This document shows positions 46,231 through 57,545 of a stretch of DNA of 64,000 bases, in pieces. The number at the start of each line of letters is the position of its first letter. The stretch's first letter is position 1. The stretch comes from Spisula solida (lineage: Eukaryota > Mollusca > Bivalvia > Venerida > Mactridae), in assembly GCA_947247005.1 (NCBI GenBank), contig OX365947.1, positions 1,936,530-2,000,529 of the forward strand. Reading direction: 5' to 3'. The translations under genes and the position numbers were made by a program. The notes under the pieces are model-generated. The model had not been told where the DNA came from and did not search any database. It saw nothing but the letters and a program-made list of their open reading frames with translations.

Positions 46231-46978
46231 ATTTGTTTAACTTGCCGTGTTTTTGCTAATGGTGAAATTCTCGCTCTTTTTTGTTTTATTTATGTCTTAA
46301 TAAATAAATAAATACCGTGAGGGTTTTGTCTGATTAAAATCCACGACTTTTTATATTGCTGGCAAAGTGTCTGCCTTAATATCAAATTCTAAATTACAAT
46401 GTAATTTCAAAACTAACTTAAATTGTTGTTGCATTAAATACGTTTCCAGCATAAATACAAACAAATAAAATAATAAATAAATTATTGAAAAACAACGCGT
46501 GCTTTTAAATAAATTATGTTGAACACGTGTTGATTAATTCATTAAAAGTATTGTTACATTTTCCAAATAAATATGTTGGAAAAATATCTGAATATTAGCT
46601 TTTAATATTAAATTATGCTATGTCTTGAGCACCAATGCAAACACTAACTGAATGTCAGTATGAATAAATGCCGTATTATATAGGCATTACATGAACCTGA
46701 AAGTGCTTTGATACGAATTCGAAAATTTGCTTAAACAATTGATAAAAACCACTAAGTAGAACACGTTGAATGACAGTGTAACGAAATCCGAACTTTTTGT
46801 TTTAAGCTCATTTGATTATCTCAAGAGCATTCCTCTACCAGTCCTGTTTGTTATCTTATCAAAACTTTACTACACGTACGGGTATCGTTATTTATGTGAC
46901 AAACGTAATGTTCAGTCATGTACGGTCTTGTGAAACGTGGGGTGATCCAGCATTAATATGATTATTGCCACATCGATA

Positions 46979-47048
46979 CAATTCAATTCAATTCAATTCA
47001 ATTCAATTCAATTCAATTCAATTCAATTCAATTCAATTCAATTCAATT
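46979..47048. repeat. Pentanucleotide microsatellite (AATTC)n
   Basis: About 14 perfect copies, followed by a T-rich stretch TTATTTATTCAAGTCTCATT. It could be the simple-sequence tail of a non-LTR element (inference). Confidence 0.95.
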
Positions 47049-47278
47049 ATTTATTCAAGTCTCATTCACATTTCATATATAAAATACAATTATACAAAGA
47101 AATTACATAAATGCAATAATACAATAATGTGACCAATCATGTTTGATTTATACATGTAGAACAACGTAGAGGTTCGAATCCCACCAGGGACAAACCACGT
47201 ATTTATTTCACAAGTCCAGCGCCTTTTTTGCCGTTTGGTGAGCGTAAAAAATCCCCCGTACATATAGCCAATGCACTT

Positions 47279-47390
47279 CCGTGGCTGAGTGGTTATGGCC
47301 CATGTCGTTTAATCTGTTGACCTGGGTTCAAACACGGGCGAGGGCACTCACATGCCTGCCATATTTCAGCAGAAATCTGACTGTTTATTG
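47279..47390 (+). mobile_element. tRNA-derived SINE, family A, copy 3
   Basis: Head CGTGGCTGAGTGGTTATGGC, B box GGGTTCAAACAC and tail ATGCCTGCCATATTTCAGCA. Opposite orientation to copies 1 and 2. Confidence 0.62.
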
Positions 47391-49534
47391 TGAGGGCCGA
47401 ATTGTATTAGGTACATTTAGTGGTTTGTTACCCTAAAACGTGTAGGTAAGGTTTCCGACATTTACGTTGATACTTTGCATACTTGTTCACCATCATGACC
47501 CCAACCCCTACACAGGAGTAGGTAACTCTGCCAAGCATTTTGTTTTAATTATCTGCCCTTTTGGACGTAGAAGCCCCAAGGTGATGCTGCAGCTACGAAG
47601 TATTTTGTTTTGAATACATAACTATTATACTATCGAAGCATGGTACTGAGAATCGAAGAGCGCGCTTTTCGTGGACAGCTCTTGTTAAATTTGTACTATG
47701 GGCATAGTCATACAAGGGCCTCGTACTTATGTCTTGACGAATACTGGTAATCGCAAATAAACCGATACTACTCGCGTCAACTTTTAAATTTATCACACAA
47801 GTATACAATATACTAGTAAATAAATGTTAAACTCTTTGAAGTATATTTCGAGAGGGGAATTAAATAGATAATTTGACTCGGTAGCGAAAACAAACGGATG
47901 TTTAAAATTGTCAATCTGACATCGCACAGCACACCCGTTGTGTGGGTCCTAACTTGTACATTAAAACTCGAACTTTCTTAGAAAGGCTTATCTCAAGTGC
48001 TCTTCAAAGTTAAACCTTGTTGATTACAAGTATCAAAGTACTTGAACTATTGGCTATATACGCTGTTGGTTGTAACCTTCTCAAATATATATTCTTCCCT
48101 TTTCGGAAAAGACAATGACCGAAGCGCTAAAACACTTCAAATTAGAACAGGTGTTTAGCGTGTGAAGTTGTATAGCGTGCAATATTACACAATACTCTGT
48201 CTAATAAAGTTTCTTTAGTAAGCAAGATATATTATCCCGAACTTATTTAAGACGTTTCCTTCTTCCGGCTTGCTGATATATTAAAGTTTGGGGTTACTAG
48301 ATTACTTCGTTTATTTGAAAGTACATTGTATATTATTTCAAGTTGAATTGTGCTGAAAATAGAAAGTAGATTTGTCTTTTATGTACGAAAACAATTTAAA
48401 TTACCAAAGGTATGACAGAGACGGTAAAACTAAGCTCCCTTCATAATATATGTGTAAACCCCGTTCATTCGCAAAATTCATCTCATCTTAGCTCCCTATG
48501 TGTAAACCCCGTTGACTCGCAATATTCGTCTCAACCTAATTTAATATCCCGAACAGGACTCCGTATGAAGTGTCTCGAATAGCAATGAAATTGGTATCAT
48601 TTTAATACCTAAGTCAAAAAATGAAACCATGTAAAAAAATACGGAATATCCCGCTAGTTTTTAAATAGAAAAATATTTCTAGAATAACTAAATTTAGTTG
48701 TCGTCAATAAAAGGCTAACAGTCTTTTATTCAAATCGATATACACTATATCTAGATGCACGTTATAAAGTAAATTTTTAAGTCCAATTCTTCGGTGATAG
48801 ACTTTTCGGTGATAGTTGGTTTTACATGTTATAAACGCAATTTTGTTGTATGCAAACCAAGACACTCCAGTTACTGGGCATGCCCCTTTAATATGAACGT
48901 TATAAGTTCAAAATTTAGTACAAACATATGAATTTGCCTACCACTTAATACACATATTGTTGAAACAAGTCTATAAGATAATATATTTATACCATGGTAT
49001 TTTGGGGGATGTTTTTTCCAGGTGGTGCCCAGCCCGAATAATATAATTTATTTCTTGAATATACTGTAAACTGTATAATAGTTTATCATTGTCGACGTTT
49101 CGCGAAAAATTCTTTTAAACCATTGTGTTGCATGGCAGAATTATCAATGTTTATTTTTGTTGAAATATTGTTTAAATATATATGATTTATTGCTCGCACG
49201 TCTATAAAGTTCATTGAATAGTGACACAATTGTTGTTAAGTAAAAAAATATCCAAATTAAGTATAATTTCGTCCCCGATAAAAATGGACCTTAATCTTAA
49301 TCCGGCTACGTATATGACACTTTTACGTAGGCCTACATACTTAATATGTCCCACCAAGTTAATTTTAGTAAATGATGTAAGGGATTTTTATTATAAATTA
49401 CTTGTTGTACTTTCAGAATTCCGGACGGAACAAGCGTAACTTGGCAGCTAGGAAAATGTCGGAAGCATTTGTTATGTTTGGTATTTCCTGGTTGACACTT
49501 CGTATGAAAATCACGTTCATGAAGAACAAAATGC

Positions 49535-49561
49535 TGACGTCACGATATTTGAATTACGTCA
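49535..49561. promoter_or_regulatory. Paired CRE-like sites before DUF229 start
   Basis: TGACGTCA at 49535-49542 and TTACGTCA at 49554-49561 lie 20-47 bp before the ATG, within a loose inverted arrangement (GCTGACGTC ... ACGTCAGC). Regulatory use is inferred from the motif only. Confidence 0.35.
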
Positions 49562-49581
49562 GCAGCTGAATAAAACAAATC

Positions 49582-51561
49582 ATGCATTGTTTCGGTATAA
49601 CGGAAATATTTAAATCTGTTGTCAACACTGTGTGTTACCGGTGCACGACTCGTCAACGGAAGTTAACGTTATGTGCACTACTTGCACTTCCGCTTCTGAT
49701 ATATCTCTGGTTCCCGGTGTTTGATTCGTCAACTATATTTGTGCAGGAAGGAAAACCATGTAAACTTCATGAACTTGACCCCTGGGATAAAACCCTTAAA
49801 GAATACCTCGTGACCCCTAATGCGACAAAATGTGCTCCAAAGTTTTATTCAATATTGTTTGTCGATGAAAACGGTGTGTTACAGTATAACCAGTCTGCCA
49901 TTAAACACTATGCGTTGACGTCACTAAAATGTGTGTATCACGTGATCAACAGGGTTGATGGCGACTCGGAAATAACGATAGGAAACGCCGTTGTGTTCAC
50001 CCCGCCATTTTTCGTACCAAGTTTGGTGTTTCTCGTCGAATGCCAAAATGTTTCATCTGTAACAGTTTACAAGTTTGTGCATTTTAATATGTTATGGAAT
50101 TCATCGCAGAGTCGGGAATCTGAAATCAAGGACGAAACCGACAGTAAACTAAGCATAATTTATTTTGGATTGGACTCAGCGTCTAGATCGCATGCTTTAA
50201 GAAAACTGCCAAAAGTATATAAATATATGAAAGACGAACTTAAAGCGTACGATTTCCGTGGATATATGAAAGTTGGACTTAATTCATTTCCCAACCTCGT
50301 TCCTTTATTAACAGGAAAAAAGCATAGTAGCTTTGCTATGGAAAATATGCAAATATCTTATTTAGATACCATGCCTTTTATTTGGAACGAAGACTCCGCC
50401 AAACATTATGTGACGTTCCATTCTGAAGATAGGCCAGATATTGCGACCATGAATTATCTACATGCTGGGTTTAAGAAACAGCCTGTGGATTATTATTACC
50501 GTCCGTTCGCCCTAGCCATGGACCAAATACAACCAATCATTATGGAGCAACTTCAGAAGTCCACGTGGACATGTTACGGCAACAAAGATCATTATCTTTT
50601 GCAGATTGATTATTTAAAACGATTTTTGACAAAATATGACGGGCGTAGAAAGTTTTCATTTACTTGGAATAATCAGATTGGTCACGAAACGTTTATTTCT
50701 TTAGGGCGTGGTGATGAGCCTCTGTTTGGATTATTACAATGGATGCGCGCGCATGGACACCTAGATAAATCTATTGTGATTATCGGTAGTGATCATGGCT
50801 TCCGTCTTGGCGGTGCTAGTACCACGTATGTTGGGCGTTTAGAGAATAATATGCCATTTTTAATGATGTATATACCGGAACATCTCAAAAATAAATATCC
50901 GTGGTTACATAAAAATTTAAACTTTAATACAGGAAAGTTGGTGACCGCTTATGATATACATGAAACAATGGTTAGTGTTTTAAATGGTAGATTTGGTGAG
51001 ACCGTATCTCAGACTGTTTATAAATCTCAAACTGCTCGTAGTTTGTTCTCAAAAATACCGGACCTTCGCACGTGTAAGGACGCTGGGATTCCGGATCAGT
51101 ATTGCACGTGTTTTGATTCATTTTCACTAAGCACAACAACACCTTTGGTTCAGCAGCTAGCAAACTTTGGCGTAGAATATTTAAACATTTTACTGAAAAA
51201 ATACGAACGTTTATGTCGACCATTGACCCTTACAAATGTAACTGAGGCTAAAGTTATGCACACAGCAGAAGGGGACAGTGACAACGCCCATGTGGTCAAG
51301 GATCCAAACTGGTTTCAACGAATGTTAGGGTCCACACCTGATGACAGCGGTAGATATAACTTAATGTTATATACCAGTCCAAATAATGGTCTAATTGAAA
51401 TTATTATAGATTATGGTTTACATTCTAAGAAAGGCTTTAACCAGAAAATGACTGTGGTTGGGGAACCAGTCCGAGTTAATAAGTATGGGAACCAATCACA
51501 TTGTATTGATGACGCAACATTACGACAATATTGTTTATGTGATGATATAAAAGTGACGTAG
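49582..51561 (+). CDS. DUF229 family membrane protein, single exon, 659 aa
   Basis: Intronless gene for a DUF229 protein, a metazoan family with the alkaline-phosphatase/sulfatase fold and no settled substrate. One N-terminal membrane helix (residues about 29-47, LTLCALLALPLLIYLWFPVF) after a Cys/Arg-rich cytosolic tail predicts a type II Golgi or surface protein. Key blocks are GLDSASRSH (196-204, metal and nucleophile region), VGLNSFPNLVPLLTG (231-245), TWNNQIGHE (361-369), GSDHGFRLG (402-410, metal ligands D404/H405) and YDIHETM (457-463). Cysteines cluster at 498-510 and near the C-terminus (CIDD...YCLCDD). An in-frame TGA at 49567 just upstream fixes the start. Length is normal for the family. 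A possible 3' splice site at about 49417 could belong to a 5' UTR intron. Confidence 0.92.
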   Translation: MHCFGITEIFKSVVNTVCYRCTTRQRKLTLCALLALPLLIYLWFPVFDSSTIFVQEGKPCKLHELDPWDKTLKEYLVTPNATKCAPKFYSILFVDENGVLQYNQSAIKHYALTSLKCVYHVINRVDGDSEITIGNAVVFTPPFFVPSLVFLVECQNVSSVTVYKFVHFNMLWNSSQSRESEIKDETDSKLSIIYFGLDSASRSHALRKLPKVYKYMKDELKAYDFRGYMKVGLNSFPNLVPLLTGKKHSSFAMENMQISYLDTMPFIWNEDSAKHYVTFHSEDRPDIATMNYLHAGFKKQPVDYYYRPFALAMDQIQPIIMEQLQKSTWTCYGNKDHYLLQIDYLKRFLTKYDGRRKFSFTWNNQIGHETFISLGRGDEPLFGLLQWMRAHGHLDKSIVIIGSDHGFRLGGASTTYVGRLENNMPFLMMYIPEHLKNKYPWLHKNLNFNTGKLVTAYDIHETMVSVLNGRFGETVSQTVYKSQTARSLFSKIPDLRTCKDAGIPDQYCTCFDSFSLSTTTPLVQQLANFGVEYLNILLKKYERLCRPLTLTNVTEAKVMHTAEGDSDNAHVVKDPNWFQRMLGSTPDDSGRYNLMLYTSPNNGLIEIIIDYGLHSKKGFNQKMTVVGEPVRVNKYGNQSHCIDDATLRQYCLCDDIKVT

Positions 51562-51580
51562 CATTAAATTATAATTATTT

Positions 51581-52334
51581 AGAATATAACCTACATCATG
51601 AGCCAATGGAAACGCCGCATTTTGGCGGTAAAATGAAAATTTAATCATTAAAATGTTCTCTTCACAGACTTGACGTCATGCGTTGGCGCTTCTTTCTATC
51701 GGCCAATCCGAATGCAAAATGTTATATTCTAAGTTAGTTAGAACATATTAAGTAAATTTTAATGACTAAAAAGGACTCGCTTCGCTTCGCTCGCTCCGCC
51801 CTTTTTAATCATTAACATTTACTTAATATGTTCTAACTATAACATAAAAGTGACGTAAAATTGAAGTACATTGTATTTCATGTAAAACTGACGTAATATG
51901 CCGTCTAATGTGCTCAAGAGTTAACCAAATATCATAATTTACAAACATACAATTTTGTAAAGAACAATGCTTTAATTCTTTCAAACATTAAGTACTCGTT
52001 TCTACTTTTACACAGAGCAGCACATGTAAAACATCATAACCATTCTTTTAAAACAATCATCTGTAAGTAAGTACATGTATGTTATAGTTAAGTAAATTTT
52101 ATTGACAAAAAAGGACTCGCTTCGCTTCACTCGCTCCGCCCTTTTTAATCATTAAAATTTACTTAATATGTTTTAACTGGCTTAGAATGTAACCTCCAGC
52201 ATTTTGATTGGCCGATGGAATATAGCGCCAAGACATGACGTCACGTCTGTTAATAGTAAAATTTTAATGATTAAATTTTCATTTAACCGCCAAAATGCGC
52301 CGTCTTCATTGGCTCATAATGTAGGTTATATTCT
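51581..52334. mobile_element. 754-bp palindromic element after the DUF229 gene
   Basis: Ends AGAATATAACCTACATCATG and the inverse (CATAATGTAGGTTATATTCT). Arms of about 150 bp contain GCCAATGG and ACCGCCAAAATG words. Two internal hairpin blocks (GGACTCGCTTCGCTTC..., 51770-51830 and 52108-52145) repeat each other. It begins 19 bp after the stop codon. Confidence 0.78.
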
Positions 52335-53090
52335 ATCAGGTCTAGCGCTGTTTCTAAACAGTATTTCAGTTATACACGGTGTTCGATTCACCTAACAAGT
52401 TTTCTTAGTCTGTATTCTAACCAGTATTAACTTGCCTTCCACAAGGAACTAGCAATATCTCCACATGTGGAGGAAACCCAACATTGATGTCACTTTTCAT
52501 GATAGGTTATACCCTGTCACGACTGGGAATCGAACCCGGATCGCCTGATACCAAATCCAATAATTCATTTATTCCATAATTATGTTAACATGATGTACAT
52601 GTGCGTGTTTCACCATGGTGTGGCTTATCTTTTTATACTTTTTATTTTTTCTATTTCGGCGATGTTTTTAGCTCGACTTTTCGAAGATAAAAAGTCGAGC
52701 TACATGTATTGTCGTGACGGGATCGTGTGCCACTGTGTCAGCCTCTGCGTTAGCATGGGTTAAGTTTATTGTCAGAGTCAGTTTCTGAAATACTGTCAAA
52801 GGTATCCACTAAAAACTCAACATAGTATGCACCGTTACAGTGGGAGTACATACTGACAACTGCGACCTATATTTATGGGGTTATCTGCCTTTGTTTCCAC
52901 TTAGTACACAGAGTGTCACGTTTTTACACACGAACTGAATTTACTCAAAAACTATTAAAGCGTTCAACTTGATAGTCAATACATTTATGGAATGTGATGA
53001 CTGATGACCTACATCTACTGAAAAGAGGGAACAAATCTATTCAACATTTTTAAGAGTTATCACATTTTCTGACTTTGAATTTTACACAAA
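52335..53090. other. Repeat-rich spacer
   Basis: A tRNA-like B box on the minus strand at about 52520-52545 (GGGTTCGATTCCC) suggests a SINE fragment. Sequence from 52765 on matches 3250-3515 in inverse orientation. No gene. Confidence 0.45.
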
Positions 53091-53114
53091 AAATGGCTAT
53101 TCCTCAAAGAGTCT

Positions 53115-53760
53115 ACCGATTATTATATCCACTTCCAACTTACCGATTATTATATCCACTTCCAACTTACCGATTATTATATCCACTTCCAACTTACCGA
53201 TTATTATATCCACTTCCAACTTACCGATTATTATATCCACTTCCAACTTACCGATTATTATATCCACTTCCAACTTACCGATTATTGTATCCACTTCCAA
53301 CTTACCGATTATTGTATCCACTTCCAACTTACCGATTATTGTATCCACTTCCAACTTACCGATTATTGTATCCACTTCCAACTTACCGATTATTATATCC
53401 ACTTCTAACTTACCGATTATTATATCCACTTCCAACTTACCGATTATTGTATCCACTTCCAACTTACCGATTATTGTATCCACTTCCAACTTACCGATTA
53501 TTGTATCCACTTCCAACTTACCGATTATTATATCCACTTCCAACTTACCGATTATTATATCCACTTCCAACTTACCGATTATTATATCCACTTCCAACTT
53601 ACCGATTATTGTATCCACTTCCAACTTACCGATTATTGTATCCACTTCCAACTTACCGATTATTGTATCCACTTCCAACTTACCGATTATTATATCCACT
53701 TCCAACTTACCGATTATTATATCCACTTCCAACTTACCGATTATTATATCCACTTCCAAC
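53115..53760. repeat. 27-bp minisatellite, 24 copies
   Basis: Unit ACCGATTATTATATCCACTT then CCAACTT. Because the unit is nine codons long and lacks stops, long frames are open on both strands (repeating RLLYPLPTY and KLEVDIIIG). A single A/G site per unit splits copies into ATATCC and GTATCC types, arranged in blocks. No start, splice or composition evidence supports coding. Confidence 0.96.
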
Positions 53761-53869
53761 TCAACAAAGTTGCTCACCATCACAAGGGGAGTCCATACTG
53801 ACAAGGTTGGTTACCCTGTGACCTATATTTATGAATTATCAGCCCTTGTTACTCTTAGAATTTTCACTT

Positions 53870-54180
53870 ACATATGAGCAAGGGAACTTTGAAGTACGAG
53901 AAAGTCAAGCGTCCAGCACTCGAAGACGGTGCTCTTGTTTTATGTTTTGTTACCAATGTAAACATTCAAGTTATACTGCGTCGTTATATTTTGATATTAT
54001 ATTTACATAAAGATGATGACATGTAATTTGAATTATACTCGTCTGTTTTGTATATTTGTATGCATATATATTTATTATTTGAACTGTATTTGAAATGTTG
54101 ATATTGCTCGTGAGAGGTTATTAAATGATCTGAATTATCTATAAAATATATTCATCTATTTTTGATACTTTTAAATGCAG
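53870..54180. other. AT-rich spacer
   Basis: Tail of the element shared with 3250-3515 up to about 53950, then unremarkable AT-rich sequence. Confidence 0.4.
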
Positions 54181-54181
54181 G

Positions 54182-54392
54182 GTAGCAAAACCATGTGACT
54201 TTTGGCTACAGTTCCAAGTAGAAATGTGTAAACATTAGAACACAAATAAAGGAAAGCAAATAATTTTCCCCTAGCATGGCGTAAATTGCATAGAAATCGA
54301 TGAAGAAATAAAATACTTATGGCTATGTTTATGTTCCAATGTTTACAAATTTCTACTTGGAACTGTAGCCAAACACCACGTGGTATTGCTAC
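54182..54392. mobile_element. MITE with GTAGCAAAACCA termini
   Basis: 211 bp with inverted arms of about 60 bp, sharing TTTGGCTACAGTTCCAAGTA and GAAAT.TGTAAACATT. Single copy in the window. Confidence 0.78.
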
Positions 54393-54609
54393 ACTGAAAT
54401 GATTCTAACTTGCTTAAATTATGCACAAAGGGTGTTCTGTTACGGTACCCCGACTGTTGCTATATAAACTTCACCAATTTGAAAGTTCGTCTACCCAAGT
54501 TTAAAGCGTTTTGAGATAATGAGAATATTTAGTTAGCATCAGTCAGACAACTTACGGAACATCCCTCGTACATGTCGAACCGTCCCATGTTACCCAGACG
54601 TGTCATGTT

Positions 54610-54825
54610 CTGTAAAATCATTATTTTTCGAGGGAGTTTAATTTTCGTTGATTGCGTTATTGAACTCGACAACGAAACCGAATCCCCGCGATTAATCGAC
54701 CTCTCAAATTAAGACTTGGGTTTACACTTTCATGTTCTAGAATCAACCAATTTACGACCCCACCAAAATGCATTTTTATCAAAATCCACAAAAAATAATA
54801 CCCACGAAAATATGTGATTTTACAG
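54610..54825. mobile_element. CTGTAAAATCA MITE, copy 2
   Basis: 216 bp, ends CTGTAAAATCATTATTTTTC and GAAAATATGTGATTTTACAG; inverse of 37237-37451. Confidence 0.72.
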
Positions 54826-54917
54826 ACACAATCGGCCAGGCCTAACATGATTTTCTGTAATTTATTATCAACCGGAACTTATATGTTCTTCTGTCATCAA
54901 ACTGTCATAACCAACAA

Positions 54918-55155
54918 GGCCCCGATCTCCCGAAGCATCTCAAGTAGAAATATCGGCTCAGATTGAGATTGTTCTCAAATCAGATTCTACATTTGAGATA
55001 AATATGAATCTCGAGTGCTCGAATTATTTACTATAATAAAATTAGGAAAATGTTTTGTTTTACCAATTTAGAGTACAATTTCACACGGAAAATATCTGAA
55101 ACAAGAGGTAAAAAAAGATTGAGCTCAGATTTAGTTGTTTCGGGAGAACGGTACC
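54918..55155. mobile_element. GGCCCCGATCTC MITE, copy E
   Basis: Left end GGCCCCGATCTCCCGAAGCA, right end decayed to TTTCGGGAGAACGGTACC. The left boundary of the 2.5-kb tandem duplication falls inside this element, at about 55085. Confidence 0.75.
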
Positions 55156-56234
55156 TGGTCGCTTTTGTGACGAGTGAGCGCCCAACCCACTGCGCTCACC
55201 GGACACACGGGTGACGTATTGTATTTGAAAAAATTGATAAAGGTCAGCAAATTGTCCTTGTAAATATTACACAAGTTGTATGAGATTAACTAATGTAATT
55301 TTTTTAAAAAGTATTGGTACATCTGCAACATTGCAAGCGAATGAAGATTTTTTTAAAATTCGATGTCTAAGTGCTGATAAGCCCAACATCGCTCTAATGT
55401 TTTTACTGTACCCAAGCCTCTGTGAATGAGGTCCATTCTTCGTATATTTTCGGTCTTGCACAATACGAGAATAGAAAATGGACATAAATTTACATGTTAC
55501 CCTTGCCACTTTGGCTTATCAGCTGAGTTGCCTGGGAAAAGACAACATTGTGTCAATGCATACCAAATGCATCACATGAATTGTTCGAAATTTAGCAGCA
55601 GATTAGATGTAATACTTTTAGTAGTGACATTTTCTAAATCGGTTTTTGTTAGTTAACGTAAGGCGGACATTGAATATTGATTTCTTGACCCTTATCATCT
55701 TTAAGTAGTATATACAATGAATACACTTCAAATTGTAGACAATTTGTGGACTTTCAGTTCGAAAATAGTTCGACATGGGAAAACTATTTTTTCATTAAGT
55801 ACCGGTTACATCGAATATTTGAAAGCTCTGACGTGAAACCTCTGACGTGCGTGCTATATTATTTATGTGTATGCATAGCAACGTAATTTAAAATAAGATA
55901 ATGTTTGATTCCCCGGCCTCCCAGGTCCTCAAAAATTCGCCTTGTGAAATAAATAAAAATGTTTGGGACGTAATTACCGAAATACTATGAAAATGTGATA
56001 CATGTATAATTAAGTATTCTAACATAGCACGTGAAATTTGCCTTCTTTGCGTATATTGAGCTTACCATATTTTATTACCGCGATAAAATATAGCTGATTG
56101 ATGACGTCACGTTTGACGTAATGTAGAATGACAAATGACGTAACGGTGACGGTATCGTTCCTAGTAAAAAAAGTTGTTTCACGTCAACCTGTCTTGTTGT
56201 GCTATAAATGGTAAAGCATTGGCAATGTTAGAAT

Positions 56235-56408
56235 CGAAATAATAAATAGGAGCTGTGCTTTGTTGTGTTATAAAATATAGGCACTCGTTTGAATGCTTAC
56301 ATTAAATCACTCGTGAGCACTACGCACTTGTGATTTAATAACTACGCACCCAAACACGTGCCTATATTTTATTACGCAACAAAACACAGCTACGTATTCA
56401 TTATTTCT
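56235..56408. mobile_element. MITE with GAAATAATAAATA termini, in unit 1
   Basis: 174 bp with arms of about 50 bp (GCTGTGCTTTGTTGTGTTAT ... and inverse). Copy in unit 2 at 58751-58923. Confidence 0.72.
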
Positions 56409-56874
56409 TAAATAATTAACAGTTTTACTCTTTTAGAAAATGGTCGCGTGGGATAAAACAAACACTATTTTATCTTAGGCCTTACGTTCAAAGACTTTAT
56501 TGAACATCACGTAGCAAAACTAATTTACGGAATCCCAATGTTTACCACTATCACTGCACTTTGCAGCAGTTAAAGTCAACAATACATTAATTATTTGAAA
56601 ACATGTTTATCATACACGCTACATTGTCTCACAAGCTGACATGCTTATAAATGGGGACGTCAAACTGAGCAATGATAGCTTTTAACACAAGTCATTATCA
56701 ATTATGCTCATCTCTTAATAATGACACATCAACTTATTTGCAATAACATGCCATTGTGCTTTATTTGCTTAAGATTGTTATGATTACAAAGTTCTGTTTA
56801 CAGTGCATACGTTGTTAAAACCGACCCGATCCTTTAATTATTCAGACTTACATAATTACATGTATACGAGATGT

Positions 56875-57030
56875 ATTAGGCCTTTTCGACTGGGCTGTTT
56901 CGTGAAGCAAGTTTTAGCCTGATTCCCTTCCCCACAATTACAGCACTACTAAAGTAATACAACTCTAAAATTGGAACGGAAACTAGACTGTAACCTGCTC
57001 CACGAAACAGCCCAGTCGAAAAGGCCTAAT
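56875..57030. mobile_element. MITE with perfect 30-bp ends, in unit 1
   Basis: 156 bp with perfect inverted ends ATTAGGCCTTTTCGACTGGG then CTGTTTCGTG. Copy in unit 2 at 59391-59546 is equally perfect. Confidence 0.85.
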
Positions 57031-57316
57031 GCCTGTCAATTTTAACGTGTCTCCCATGAATATCCATGCTTATTCGTTGTCCAATCAAAGTGGTTATTTT
57101 AACTCATCAAAACATTCTTACTGTACAAAAACGAAAACAAACAGGGCTTATTTAGCGACAGGTCAAAAGTGTTCGACAATATCTCACTTATATTTGAGCA
57201 GAGTTGAACATCTTATATTTTCATAGAAACACGATGTAAATTAAATAACTATTTTGTATCGTGTAGAGATATGTTTCAGGTAACACATACACTCATTGGT
57301 TTGTATGCAGTATGGA

Positions 57317-57545
57317 AGTGGAGTTGGAAGACCAATAGCCACAACGTTGACCGGTTGAAGTTGAGTTGGAAGACCAATAGCCACAACGTTGACCAGTTGA
57401 CGTTGTGTTGGAAGACCAATAGCCACAACGTTGACCGGTTGACGTTGTGTTGGAAGACAAATAGCCACAACGTTGACCGGTTGACGTTGTGTTGGAAGAC
57501 AAATAGCCGCAACGTTGACCGGTCGACGTTGTGTTGGAAGACCTA
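57317..57545. repeat. 42-bp minisatellite, unit 1
   Basis: Five to six units of TTGGAAGACCAATAGCCACA then ACGTTGACCGGTTGACGTTG TG. The 14-codon unit keeps several frames open on both strands; no coding evidence. Confidence 0.92.

Larger units (their letters stand above)
46231..49534. other. Intergenic region between VWA7-like and DUF229 genes
   Basis: The two genes diverge from here, with 3.35 kb between start codons. It contains the pentanucleotide array and one SINE. No CpG-rich promoter or TATA box can be assigned with confidence. Confidence 0.5.

Noticed and set aside
53075..53821. 248- and 235-codon frames on opposite strands
   Set aside because: Both are translations of a 27-bp minisatellite; dual-strand openness argues against coding.
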